DNA of 36,578 nucleotides from Planctomycetota bacterium (GTDB lineage Bacteria; Planctomycetota; UBA1135; GCA-002686595). Under the pieces are notes generated by a model that was not told where the DNA came from, did not search any database, and worked only from the letters and a program-made list of their open reading frames with translations. The stretch is from positions 1-36,578 of the forward strand of contig JACKHS010000031.1 in the NCBI GenBank assembly GCA_020638875.1. The letters run 5' to 3'. The translations under genes and the position numbers were made by a program. Of the stretch, positions 7,468 through 15,282 are shown in pieces; the first letter of the stretch is position 1; each line of letters starts with the position of its first letter.

Positions 7468-8622
7468 ATGAACCTCGCCATTCTCGGCGCCGGCCTGCAG
7501 GCGCGCGCCGCCCTCGACGACTTCCTGCGCTTCTCCGGCGCCGAGCGCGTCGGCGTGGCCGACGTGGACGACGCGCGCCTCGCGGCGCTGGCCGCGTGGG
7601 CCGACGATCCGCGCGTGGAGACGACGCACCTCGACGTGGGGGACGAGGCGGCGGTCGCGCGCTGGCTCGCGCCCTACGACGCGGCGCTGTCGGCCGTGCC
7701 GTACCGCTTCAACCTCGCGCTCGCGCGCGCGGCGGTGGCGAGCGGCACGCACTTCACCGACCTCGGCGGCAACAACGACGTCGTCGACGCGACGCTGGCG
7801 CTGGACGCCGAGGCGCGCACCGCGGGCGTGCGGCTGCTGCCCGACCTCGGCCTCGCGCCGGGCATGGTCGCGCTGCTCGGCGCGGACCTCGTGCGCGAGC
7901 TCGCGGGCGAGCGCGCGCTGCACCTGCGCGTCGGCGGGCTGCCGCAGCACCCCGAGTGGCCGCTCGACTACCGGCTGTTCTTCTCGGTCGGCGGCCTCAC
8001 GAACGAGTACCTCGAGCCCTGCCGCGTGCTGCGCGACGGCGAGCTCGTCGTCGTGCCCGGCCTGAGCGAGCTCGAGACGCTGCACTTCCCCGCGCCCTTC
8101 GGCGAGCTCGAGGCCTTCCAGACCTCGGGCGGCACCTCGACGCTGATCGACTCGCTCGCCGGCGAGGTGCGCGAGCTCAGCTACAAGACGATCCGCTACC
8201 CGGGTCACTGCCGCGACGTGCGCCTGCTGCGCGACCTGGGGAGCTTCGACGCCGAGCCGGTCGAGGTCGACGGCGCGCTGGTGCGGCCGCGCGCGGTCAC
8301 CGAGCGCCTGTTCGAGCGCCACCTCGGCGCGACGGTGCCCGACGTCGTGCTCGTGCGCATCACCGCCGAAGGCGAGCGCGACGGCGCGCGCGTGCGCCTC
8401 GTGGAGGAGATCGTCGACTACCCCGACGAGGCGCGCGGCTTGTCGGCGATGCAGCGCACCACCGGCTACCCCGCGGCGATCCTGACCGCGATGCTCGCGC
8501 GCGGCGAGGTGCCGGGCGCGGGCGCGGAGCCGCAGGAGCGCTGCGTCGACGCCAAGCGCTTCCGCGCGGCGCTCGCCGAGCGCGGCATCGCGATCGTGCG
8601 GCGCGAGGAGGCGCTGGCGTAG
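7468..8622 (+). CDS. Saccharopine dehydrogenase / lysine dehydrogenase-like NAD(P)-dependent oxidoreductase
   Basis: A 384-residue cytosolic enzyme of the saccharopine dehydrogenase-like superfamily. The N-terminus MNLAILGAGLQARAAL is a Rossmann strand-turn-helix with a GAGLQA dinucleotide loop; an acidic residue ending the second strand (VGVADVDD) suits NAD(H). ALSAVPYRFNLALARAAV and THFTDLGGNNDVV are typical of the catalytic half. YKTIRYPGHCRDVRLLRDLG resembles what I remember of bacterial L-lysine 6-dehydrogenase and related enzymes rather than the fungal Lys9 branch. Length agrees with that family. The reaction is probably oxidation at the epsilon-amino group of lysine or a related amino acid, but substrate cannot be read from the sequence. 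It is monocistronic: a terminator precedes it, and a separate promoter precedes the next gene. The start is the first ATG and begins directly with the Rossmann strand. Confidence 0.82.
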   Translation: MNLAILGAGLQARAALDDFLRFSGAERVGVADVDDARLAALAAWADDPRVETTHLDVGDEAAVARWLAPYDAALSAVPYRFNLALARAAVASGTHFTDLGGNNDVVDATLALDAEARTAGVRLLPDLGLAPGMVALLGADLVRELAGERALHLRVGGLPQHPEWPLDYRLFFSVGGLTNEYLEPCRVLRDGELVVVPGLSELETLHFPAPFGELEAFQTSGGTSTLIDSLAGEVRELSYKTIRYPGHCRDVRLLRDLGSFDAEPVEVDGALVRPRAVTERLFERHLGATVPDVVLVRITAEGERDGARVRLVEEIVDYPDEARGLSAMQRTTGYPAAILTAMLARGEVPGAGAEPQERCVDAKRFRAALAERGIAIVRREEALA

Positions 8623-8684
8623 CGGCTCCGCGCGCCCCTTCGGGACTGCGGCAGCGCGGCGCCGTCGGGCGGCGCGCGGCGCGC

Positions 8685-8712
8685 TTGACGCTCTCGGGAG
8701 CGCGGCTATCTT
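8685..8712 (+). promoter_or_regulatory. Sigma70-like promoter of the frameshifted regulatory-domain gene
   Basis: TTGACG (8685-8690), a 16-base spacer and TATCTT (8707-8712) form the best housekeeping-type promoter in the window. The predicted transcription start lies a few bases before the ATG at 8726, so the leader is very short. An intact promoter in front of a broken gene is one reason to suspect either recent inactivation or sequence error. Confidence 0.55.
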
Positions 8713-8725
8713 CGCGCGGGCTCGC

Positions 8726-10576
8726 ATGCGCTCCACGCCTCGCTCCACGGCCTCGCGACGAGGCGCGCGGGTCCTCGTGACCACGCTCGGCCTCGGCGCG
8801 GCGGTCCTGCTGGGCGCGCGGACGCTCGGTGGACACGTCGCCGCACGCACGGCGCTGGAAGGTCCGCGCCTCGCCGCGCAGGCGTCGCGCGCGCAGGACG
8901 CCGCGCTGGCGCGCGCGCGCCCGCGCGCGAGGTCGCCGCTGCCGCGCGGCCGACGCAGCCGGCGCGGCGCGAGGCCGAGCTCACGCCGCCGCTCGCGGCG
9001 AGCGCGCCCTGCGCGGTCGCGTGCTCGACGCCCGCGGCGAGGCCGTGGCCGGCGCGACCGTCACGCCGTGGCGCGCAGGGCTCGAGCGCCTGGCCGTCGC
9101 GGCGCTCGCCGTGCGCACGGGCGCGGACGGCGGGTTCGAGGTGCGCGCCGACGCCGCCGGGCCGCGCGAGGTGCGCGTCGAGCACCCTGCGCACCTCGAC
9201 TTCGACGGCGCACCGGATGCCGACGGCGTCGTGCACCTCGCGCCGCGGCTCGCGCTCGTCGGCACGCTGCTCGACGCGGCTGGGGCGCAGCGCGGCGCGA
9301 GCCTCGAGTACACGCCGGCCGGGCGCACGCCGCGCGCCGGCGCGTGGCCGTCGAGCGCGCGGCGCGTTCGCGCTGGAGGGACTCGGCGCAGGACCGCTCG
9401 AGGTCGTGGCTCGCGCCGCGGACGGCGGACGCCAGGCGTGGACGCTCGAGGTGCGCGCGGACGCGGCGCTGCTCGTGCTGCGGCTCGCGCCGGCGCGGGC
9501 GCTCGCCGTGCGCGTGCTCGGCGCCGACGGCGCCTGCTCGCGGGCGCGCGCGTCGTGCTGCTCGCGCCGACGAGCGACGCGCGCTCGACCAGACCGTCAG
9601 CGATGCGCACGGCGCCGCGCGCCTGTCAGCGCCGTGCCAGGCGCGCGCCTGACCGCCGAGCACGCGGCCGGACTTCGCCGTCGTGACGCCCGCCGAGGGC
9701 ACGACCGAGCTGCGCGCGCGGCCGGCCGGCGCGCTGCGGCTCGAGCTCGCGGGCGTGCCTGCGGCGTACGTCGAGCTGACGCGCGTGGACGCGCCTGAGG
9801 CCGCGCTGCGCTGCGTGCGCGTGAGCGCCGCGCAACTGCTCGTCGTCGCGCCGCTGGAGCCCGGCCGCTGGTGCGCGCGAGCGCTGCTGCCCGTGGGCGA
9901 CGGCGAGCTCGAGCGCGGCGCCTGGCCGCTGGACGTCGCCGCGAGCCCGGTGGAGCTGCGCGCGGGCGAACAGGCCCGCCTCGCGCTGCGCGCTCGCGGC
10001 GTACGCGCGCCTCGGCGGCCGCGTCGCCTGGAGCGCCCGCGTGCCTCGTCGAGCTGACGCCGGCGGCGGGCGGCCCGCCGCGCCGCGCCGCGCTCGACGC
10101 GCAGGGCGACTTCGCCTTCGACGCGCTGCCGGCGGGCGAGTACGCGCTCACGCTCGTCGCGCCGGGCGGCGGTGCCTGGCGAGCCGCGCCTGCTGCGGCT
10201 GCGCGCGGGCGAGGCGCTGCGCGTCGACCTGGCGCCGCCCGTCGAGCGCCGCGAGCTGCGCGTCGTCGACGCCGCCGGCCGCCCGCTCGCCGGCGCGTCC
10301 GTGGGCGCGGTCGGCGCCGCGTCGGGCGAGCTGGTGCGCCGCGACGCGCGCGGCTTCCGACGCGTCGCGCTCGCCGCGCCGCACGCCGCCACCGACGCGG
10401 ACGGCGTCGTGCACCTCGAGTTCGCCGGGGCCGCCGCGCGCACGCTGCGCGTCACCGCCCCCGGTCACGTCCCCGTGGAGTTGCAGCTCGCCGACGCGGC
10501 GAGGCCGGCGCTCCTGTCCCTCGACCCGGAGCCCGCCTCCACTCCCGCAGCGGCCGTCACGGCCGAACCCCAGTGA
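8726..10576 (+). pseudogene. Carboxypeptidase-regulatory-like domain protein, disrupted by about ten frameshifts
   Basis: Read in one frame this region is nonsense, but switching frames recovers a continuous secreted multi-domain protein of roughly 610 residues. It starts with a membrane/signal helix (VLVTTLGLGAAVLLGA), then has repeated Ig-like carboxypeptidase-regulatory units such as LRGRVLDARGEAVAGATV, FALEGLGAGPLEVVARAADG, VVLLAPTSDA, TVSDAHGAARL, ALRLELAGVPAAYVELTRVD, FAFDALPAGEYALTLVAPGG and LRVVDAAGRPLAGASVGAVG. Apparent frame changes lie near 8920, 9000, 9355, 9535, 9590, 9645, 9675, 9995, 10025 and 10175. The reconstructed reading contains no in-frame stop, so damage is indel-only. 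The final segment ends with TGA overlapping the next ATG (TGATG), and a good promoter precedes it. Either a recent pseudogene or a locally poor assembly; genes on both sides are intact. The intact ancestor would be an envelope or surface protein. Confidence 0.7.
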
Positions 10577-10959
10577 TGAAGACGACCCTCGCCGCGCTCT
10601 CCCTCGCGCTCCTCGCCGCCTCCTGCAGCAACGAAGGCACGGTCGCCAGTGCCTTCGCCGTCCAGTACGTCGTCGAGTCGACCGGCGGCGCCGCCAGCGT
10701 GACGCAGATCGACTACACCGCCACCGGCGGCGGCACCGTGATGGTGTCGAGCCCGACGCTGCCGTGGACGATCACGGCGAGCTTCGTCTCCGGCGACGCC
10801 GTGCAACTCAACGTCACCGGCAGCACCGGCGCCACGAGCACGGTGACCGCGCGCATCCAGGACGACCCGGGCCTCGTCACCACGCCGACGACCTACGCGT
10901 CGGGGAGCTGCCCGGAGAACACCAACCCCTGCACGATCAACCTGACGCACACGTTCTGA
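10576..10959 (+). CDS. Small lipoprotein with MmpS-like beta-sandwich
   Basis: A 127-residue predicted lipoprotein: MKTTLAALSLALLAAS then Cys17 in an LAASC lipobox. The mature part, with VQYVVESTGG, VTQIDYTATGGGT, LPWTITASFVSGDAVQLNV, STVTARIQDDPG and a C-x6-C pair near the end (SCPENTNPC), resembles the small Ig-like domain of mycobacterial MmpS transport-accessory proteins and related lipoproteins: a strand, a LPW turn, a strand, and a hydrophilic beta-hairpin. That resemblance is from memory and concerns the fold, not a transport role; no MmpL partner is present. The two cysteines could form a disulfide. Its ATG overlaps the stop of the broken upstream gene (TGATG), so translation was probably coupled. 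If the upstream frameshifts are real, its expression may be reduced. Confidence 0.68.
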   Translation: MKTTLAALSLALLAASCSNEGTVASAFAVQYVVESTGGAASVTQIDYTATGGGTVMVSSPTLPWTITASFVSGDAVQLNVTGSTGATSTVTARIQDDPGLVTTPTTYASGSCPENTNPCTINLTHTF

Positions 10960-10988
10960 GGCGCCGGGTCGCGAGCGGGGCGGCGCCT
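10959..10988. terminator. Possible bidirectional terminator between convergent genes
   Basis: AGGCGCC (10959-10965) pairs with GGCGCCT (10982-10988) around a 16-base loop. The arms overlap the stop codons of both convergent genes. No U-tract is present, so termination is an inference from position and symmetry. Confidence 0.35.
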
Positions 10989-11554
10989 CAGGCGTCGAGC
11001 GCCGCTTCGATCGCCGCGCGCAGCTCCGCGTCGTCGGGCGCGGTGCGCGGCCCGAAGCGGCGCAGCACCTTGCCGTCGCGGTCGACGAGGTACTTGGTGA
11101 AGTTCCACGAGGGCGCGTCCTGCTCCTTGGTGAGGAACTGGTAGACCTCGTCCATCGCCTCGCCCGTGACCGGACGCTTGCTGAACATCGGGAAGGTCAC
11201 GCCGTACTCGTCCGTGCAGAAGGTGCGGATCTCCTCCGCGTTGCCGGGCTCCTGGCCGAGGAAGTCGTTGCTCGGGAACGCGAGCAGCACGAAGCCGCGC
11301 GGCTCGAACTCCTCGTAGAGCTGCTCGAGGCCCTCGTACTGCGGCGTGAGCCCGCAGCGGCTGGCGACGTTCACGACGAGCGCCACGCGCCCGCGGTAGG
11401 CGGACAGGTCGAACGGCGCGCCTTCGAGCGTGGTCGTGCTCATGTCGTAGAGCGAGGTCACGCCCGGGTCGATCGTCAGGACGGCGGGCTTGGGCGAGCC
11501 GCACGCGGCGGCGGCGACGAGGGCGGGCAGGGCGGCGAGGTGCTTCAGCTTCAT
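10988..11554 (-). CDS. Lipoprotein glutathione peroxidase family (probably thioredoxin-dependent peroxidase)
   Basis: This 188-residue enzyme should reduce hydrogen and lipid peroxides. Its N-terminus is a lipoprotein signal (MKLKHLAALPALVAAAAC, Cys18), so it acts in the periplasm or at a membrane, unlike the usual cytosolic BtuE/GPx. Catalytic landmarks are all present: peroxidatic Cys67 in NVASRCGLTPQY, Gln101 in LAFPSNDFLGQEPG, and Trp150-Asn151 in SWNFTKYLVDRDG. Cys113 in IRTFC sits where non-selenium GPx enzymes carry the resolving cysteine, which favours thioredoxin-like reductants over glutathione (family knowledge). Being outside the cytoplasm, it would need an exported thiol donor. 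The ATG at 11552-11554 gives the signal peptide. The gene converges on the MmpS-like lipoprotein gene and is separated by 71 bases from the next upstream gene on the same strand. Confidence 0.93.
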   Translation of the reverse strand: MKLKHLAALPALVAAAACGSPKPAVLTIDPGVTSLYDMSTTTLEGAPFDLSAYRGRVALVVNVASRCGLTPQYEGLEQLYEEFEPRGFVLLAFPSNDFLGQEPGNAEEIRTFCTDEYGVTFPMFSKRPVTGEAMDEVYQFLTKEQDAPSWNFTKYLVDRDGKVLRRFGPRTAPDDAELRAAIEAALDA

Positions 11555-11625
11555 GGCGGGGGGGAGTCGGTGGTGGTGGTGCCGGGGTCTTCGCCGCGGG
11601 GGCGCGAGCGGATGCGGCCGCGGCG

Positions 11626-14157
11626 TCAGAGGTTCATTCCGATCAGGCGCCGCGCGACGTAGCGCTCGCGCAGGTCGGCCAGGGCGGCCGCGGTGGGCCG
11701 TCCGGTGAGGACGATGTCGTCGAAGTCGACGAGGTAGTCGCTGGCGAGGAAGAGCTGCACGCGACCCTCGCGCCCGGGCTCGATCGCCATGCGGCGGCAC
11801 TCCTCGCCGTCGCGCGAGAGCACCAGCGCGCCTTCGGCGGTGTACTCGAGCCGCACGTGGTAGTCCGTGTCGAAGCGCACCTCGACCTCGGGCGGATCGA
11901 GGCGCTGCGGGCTGCCGCCGCGCACGGCGCTCTCGAGCACGTCGGCGTTCACGGTCCCGGCGAAGCTGCCGTCGTCCAGCGTGCACAGCGAGACCTGGAA
12001 GACGAGGTGCAGCCCCTCGCCGTCCTGGTAGTGGAAGCGGTTGAAGAACTCGATCGACTGCGGGCCGGTGAAGGCGAGCACGTGGCGGCGCTCGAACGCG
12101 CCGTCGCCGCGCAGCAGACCGTCGACGCGCGCGAGCTCGCCGTCCGCGCCGCGCTCGACGTCGTAGGCCTCGCGCAGACGCGAGCGCTGCGTCCACGCCG
12201 GCCAGTCCTCGAGCTGGCGCTCGTCGGAGAAGTCGTACTTCACGCGCACGCGCCCGTCGGGCAGCGTCTCGACCGCGCCGCGGAGCTCGGCGCCGAGCCC
12301 TTGCGCGGCGAACTCGAGCTCGAGCGCCTCGCGCGCCGCGACCTGCAGGTCGCCCGACATCGCCATGACGGCCGGCACGTCGTTGCGCAGGCTCCACAGC
12401 GCCGTGATCGCGGCGAGGTTGCGCGCGCTGCCGGCGAGGTCGGTCGGCGTGCCGGCGGCCTCCAGCTCGGCGAGCGGCCCGGCCACCTGCAGGTCGACGC
12501 GCCGGCCCGCGTAGTCGTCCGCGACGTCGCGGCTCAGGGCCTCGCGCTCGGCGCCGCCGCCCTCGAGCGCGCGCGCGGCCTCGGCGCGCTCCGCCAGCAC
12601 GAGCGGGTAGGCGCGCGCCCAGCCGGGCTCGTAGCCGTCGACGCGCGCGTCCATCGCGAGCGCGAGCTCCACCGCGTCGAGCTCGTCGAGCGCGAGGCTG
12701 TCGGGCCCGCTCTTGCTGCGCCGGAACTGCACGCGCCCGTCGCGCACGCCCTCGACCTGCAGGTTCACGCGCTCGCCGTCGCGCTCGATCCGCAGGCGCT
12801 TCTTCGCGGCCGCGAGCGCTTCGAGGAAGCGCACGCGCTCGGCGTCCCAGGCGTCGACGCGCGCGACCTCGCGCGCGAGCCGCTCGGCGTCGAACAGGCC
12901 GTCCAGCGCGGCGAGTCGCGCGCGCGCGCTCGCCACGTCGCCGGCGCGCGCCGCGACGAGCGCCATCGCGAAGCGCACGCGCGGCGTCGCGGCGCGCTCG
13001 ACGAAGGAGCCCGCGCCGAGCTCGGCCGCCGCGACCGCGGCGTCGCCGCCGCGCGCGACGAGGAAGTCGCGCAGCAGGCTCGTGTCGAGCGGGAGCTCGG
13101 GGAACGCCGCGCGGTGCGCGTCCCAGACGTACTGCCAGAAGGCCGCCTCGAGCCCCGGCCGCGCCGCGGCGGGCAGGAAGTCGAACACCGCGCGGCCCTG
13201 GTCGCGGCCCTTCAGCACGGCCTCGACGTAGCGCTGCATGCCGGCGCGCACGTCGGGCTCCGCGCCGCGCTCGAGCCAGTGGAAGAGCAGCGCGCTCTCG
13301 TAGTGGGCCAGCTCGTACGCGAGGTCCATCGAGAAGCCCGCGGGCGGCTCGAGGCCCACGCGCCGTCGCGCGGCCTCGAGCACGTGGCCGCGGTCGCGGA
13401 AGGCGACGAGCTCGGACGGCGCGACGAGCAGCGCCTGCGCGGCGCTCGGGCGCGACATGGCCTCGACGACGCTGCGCAGCGCGCGCGGCGACGCGCGGCG
13501 CGGGCCCAGCCCCGGCGCCGCGGGTGTCGCGTCGTCGAGCAGCGCCTCGGCCATGCCGGCGCGGAACCAGAACGGCCCGGGCGCGGCGTCGATCGTCGCG
13601 CCGTAGCCCTGCAGCAGCGCGTACGCCGCGGCGGCGCGCACCTGCACGAGCTCGTCCGGGTCCTGCGCGCCGCGGCGGAAGGGGTCCTCGCGCACGAGCA
13701 GCAGGCGCTCGTCCTCGTTGCACCAGGCGCACCACGTGCCCTGCAGGCTGCGCGTGCGCAGGTAGTTGGTGAAGTCGCCCGCGCTCGCCAGCACGACGGC
13801 GACGAGCCGCGGCGACGTGTCGCGCAGGTGCAGCTCGAGCGGCGCGGCGTAGTCCTCGACGAAGCGCGCGTGCACCTCGCCGAACAGCGTCGCCCAGCGC
13901 TCGGCGGTCTCCAGCTCGTAGAACGGATCGGCGCTGGACGACTCCTGCACGAGCAGCAGCCACGGGGCGTAGCCCCAGCACCAGGCGAACTCGACCTTCG
14001 AGAAGAAGCGGTCCTTCTCGAAGCGGCGTTCGAGCGACGTGCGGAACAGCGTCTCCGCGTCGGTGAGCGCCTGCGCCTCCTGCGCGAGGGCGGGGGCGGC
14101 CAGCGGGGCGAGCGCGAGGAGGCCGGCGAGCGAGCGGGCGAGCGGCGTTCGGTGCAT
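11626..14157 (-). CDS. Secreted protein with degenerate gluzincin (peptidase-MA-like) region and C-terminal concanavalin-like domain
   Basis: A large exported protein (843 residues) of unknown function. Residues 1-25 are a signal peptide ending APALA before QEAQAL. Residues about 75-330 follow the layout of the peptidase-MA family: a segment DPFYELETAERWATLFGEVH, a helix where HExxH should be (VQVRAAAAYALL, about 172-182), then GPFWFRAGMAEALL where PxWFxEGLAEyL should be, then a helix ELAHYESALLFHWLE. All three metal-ligand positions are replaced, so it is probably not a peptidase. Residues about 690-820 (SIEFFNRFHYQDGEGLHLVF ... VQLFLASDYLVDFDDIVLTG) look like a concanavalin/LamG or 3-keto-disaccharide-hydrolase-like sandwich. 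It starts 5 bases after the stop of the HELGH peptidase gene and must share its transcript. ATG 14155-14157 gives the signal peptide. Confidence 0.72.
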   Translation of the reverse strand: MHRTPLARSLAGLLALAPLAAPALAQEAQALTDAETLFRTSLERRFEKDRFFSKVEFAWCWGYAPWLLLVQESSSADPFYELETAERWATLFGEVHARFVEDYAAPLELHLRDTSPRLVAVVLASAGDFTNYLRTRSLQGTWCAWCNEDERLLLVREDPFRRGAQDPDELVQVRAAAAYALLQGYGATIDAAPGPFWFRAGMAEALLDDATPAAPGLGPRRASPRALRSVVEAMSRPSAAQALLVAPSELVAFRDRGHVLEAARRRVGLEPPAGFSMDLAYELAHYESALLFHWLERGAEPDVRAGMQRYVEAVLKGRDQGRAVFDFLPAAARPGLEAAFWQYVWDAHRAAFPELPLDTSLLRDFLVARGGDAAVAAAELGAGSFVERAATPRVRFAMALVAARAGDVASARARLAALDGLFDAERLAREVARVDAWDAERVRFLEALAAAKKRLRIERDGERVNLQVEGVRDGRVQFRRSKSGPDSLALDELDAVELALAMDARVDGYEPGWARAYPLVLAERAEAARALEGGGAEREALSRDVADDYAGRRVDLQVAGPLAELEAAGTPTDLAGSARNLAAITALWSLRNDVPAVMAMSGDLQVAAREALELEFAAQGLGAELRGAVETLPDGRVRVKYDFSDERQLEDWPAWTQRSRLREAYDVERGADGELARVDGLLRGDGAFERRHVLAFTGPQSIEFFNRFHYQDGEGLHLVFQVSLCTLDDGSFAGTVNADVLESAVRGGSPQRLDPPEVEVRFDTDYHVRLEYTAEGALVLSRDGEECRRMAIEPGREGRVQLFLASDYLVDFDDIVLTGRPTAAALADLRERYVARRLIGMNL

Positions 14158-14162
14158 GGGCG

Positions 14163-15251
14163 TCAGGGCAGCAGCGCCTCGAGCTGCTTGCGGGTCGACT
14201 TGTCCTTCTCGAGCTTCACGAGCGCTCTCCCGAGCGCGTCGAAGGAGTAGTAGCGCACGCGGTTCACGCGCGGGCGTTCGTCCGCGGCGTCGAGCGCGTT
14301 GATGGCGTCGCCGAGCGCGCGCGGACCGACCAGCGCGTCGAGGCGGAAGAGCAGCGCGAGCACCGCGTCGCGGTCCGCGAGCCCGGGCTCGACCGCGGCC
14401 TTGTCGGCGACCTCCTTCGCGTAGTCGCGCCACTGGTGGTCGCGCGCGTCGGCGAGCCACTCGGGTCGCTTGCCCTTCGCGTCGGCGAAGTGCTGCAGGA
14501 CGCGCAGGCCCGTGTAGTGCGCCCACGCGTGGTGGTCCTCGTCGTCGCCGCGCGTCGGGCCCGGGCCCCACATCGCGACGACGTGGCCGAGCTCGTGACA
14601 CAGGCCGTAGAAGAGGAACTGGCCCTGCGCGGTGGGGGAGCGGAAGCGCTCGGCGTCGACGACCGGGAAGTCGATCTCCGAGTGCCAGGCGAACTCCGGC
14701 GCGAAGTGCGGCGGGCTCGTGATCGCCTCGACGAGGCGCAGGCGCACGCGCAGCTTCTTGCCCGGGACCTTCGAGAGCTCCGCGAAGCCGAAGACCTCGT
14801 CGTAGGCGTCGAGCACGTCGTCGAGGACCTCGGCGAAGTGCGCCAGGTAGTCCTCGCCGAGCCCGCCCTCGCCGACGAGCAGGAAGCGCTCGCGCGCGAG
14901 GGCGTGGGGCAGCGCCGCGGCGTCGTCGGGCGCGAGCTTCGCGCGGCGCGCGCGCGCGGCGTCGAAGTCGTCCACCAGCGCGAGCTCCAGCGCCGCGTCG
15001 GCGCAGCGCTCCAGCGCCGCGAGGTCGTCGGACGCGAGCACGCGCTCGAAGGCCTTGTGCGCCGGCTTGTCCTTGGCGAAGGCCTTCGCGAGGTCGGCCT
15101 CGGTCGCCTTGCCGGGCTTCTTCGCGTGGTCCGCGTTGAGCGCCTCGATCGCCTCGGCGTAGGCCGCCGCGTCGCGCGCGGTGTCGCCGGCGGGGGCGGC
15201 CAGGGGCGGGCAGGCGGCGAGGGCCACGAGAAGCCAGCGGTGCGCGCTCAT
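14163..15251 (-). CDS. Secreted zinc metallopeptidase-like protein with HELGH motif
   Basis: A 362-residue exported protein, probably a zincin peptidase. The N-terminus MSAHRWLLVALAACPPLAAP is a signal peptide, with LAAC (Cys14) as a possible but Pro-followed lipobox. The active-site helix reads LFYGLCHELGHVVAMWG, with His219, Glu220 and His223; the acidic/His cluster DDEDHHAWAHYTGLRVLQHF just after it occupies the place of the third ligand helix. The region before it is helical, Ala/Lys/Asp-rich and unrecognised. Homology beyond the zincin motif is unclear, so substrate is unknown. It is first in a two-gene unit with the pseudo-peptidase gene. The start at 15249-15251 is chosen because the signal peptide begins there and TACACT lies 8 bases upstream; another in-frame ATG at 15284 would add 11 hydrophilic residues and overlap the divergent start codon. 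Confidence 0.75.
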   Translation of the reverse strand: MSAHRWLLVALAACPPLAAPAGDTARDAAAYAEAIEALNADHAKKPGKATEADLAKAFAKDKPAHKAFERVLASDDLAALERCADAALELALVDDFDAARARRAKLAPDDAAALPHALARERFLLVGEGGLGEDYLAHFAEVLDDVLDAYDEVFGFAELSKVPGKKLRVRLRLVEAITSPPHFAPEFAWHSEIDFPVVDAERFRSPTAQGQFLFYGLCHELGHVVAMWGPGPTRGDDEDHHAWAHYTGLRVLQHFADAKGKRPEWLADARDHQWRDYAKEVADKAAVEPGLADRDAVLALLFRLDALVGPRALGDAINALDAADERPRVNRVRYYSFDALGRALVKLEKDKSTRKQLEALLP

Positions 15252-15259
15252 GGCGTCCG

Positions 15260-15276
15260 AGTGTACGGCGTAAGAT
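15260..15276. promoter_or_regulatory. Compact divergent promoter pair, both predicted leaderless
   Basis: Only 31 bases separate the two divergent start codons. On the minus strand TACACT (15260-15265) ends 8 bases before the peptidase ATG; on the plus strand TAAGAT (15271-15276) ends 6 bases before the CRTAC1 ATG. The two -10 elements are 5 bases apart, so each -35 region must lie at or inside the other gene's beginning and the two polymerases cannot bind together. Confidence 0.5.
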
Positions 15277-15282
15277 CCCGCC

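Noticed and set aside
4860..7481. Minus-strand open frame of 873 codons opposite the propeller gene
   Set aside because: Its sequence is a low-complexity mix of Val/Ala/Arg/Asp without a domain. The plus strand has a signal peptide and regular calcium-loop motifs.
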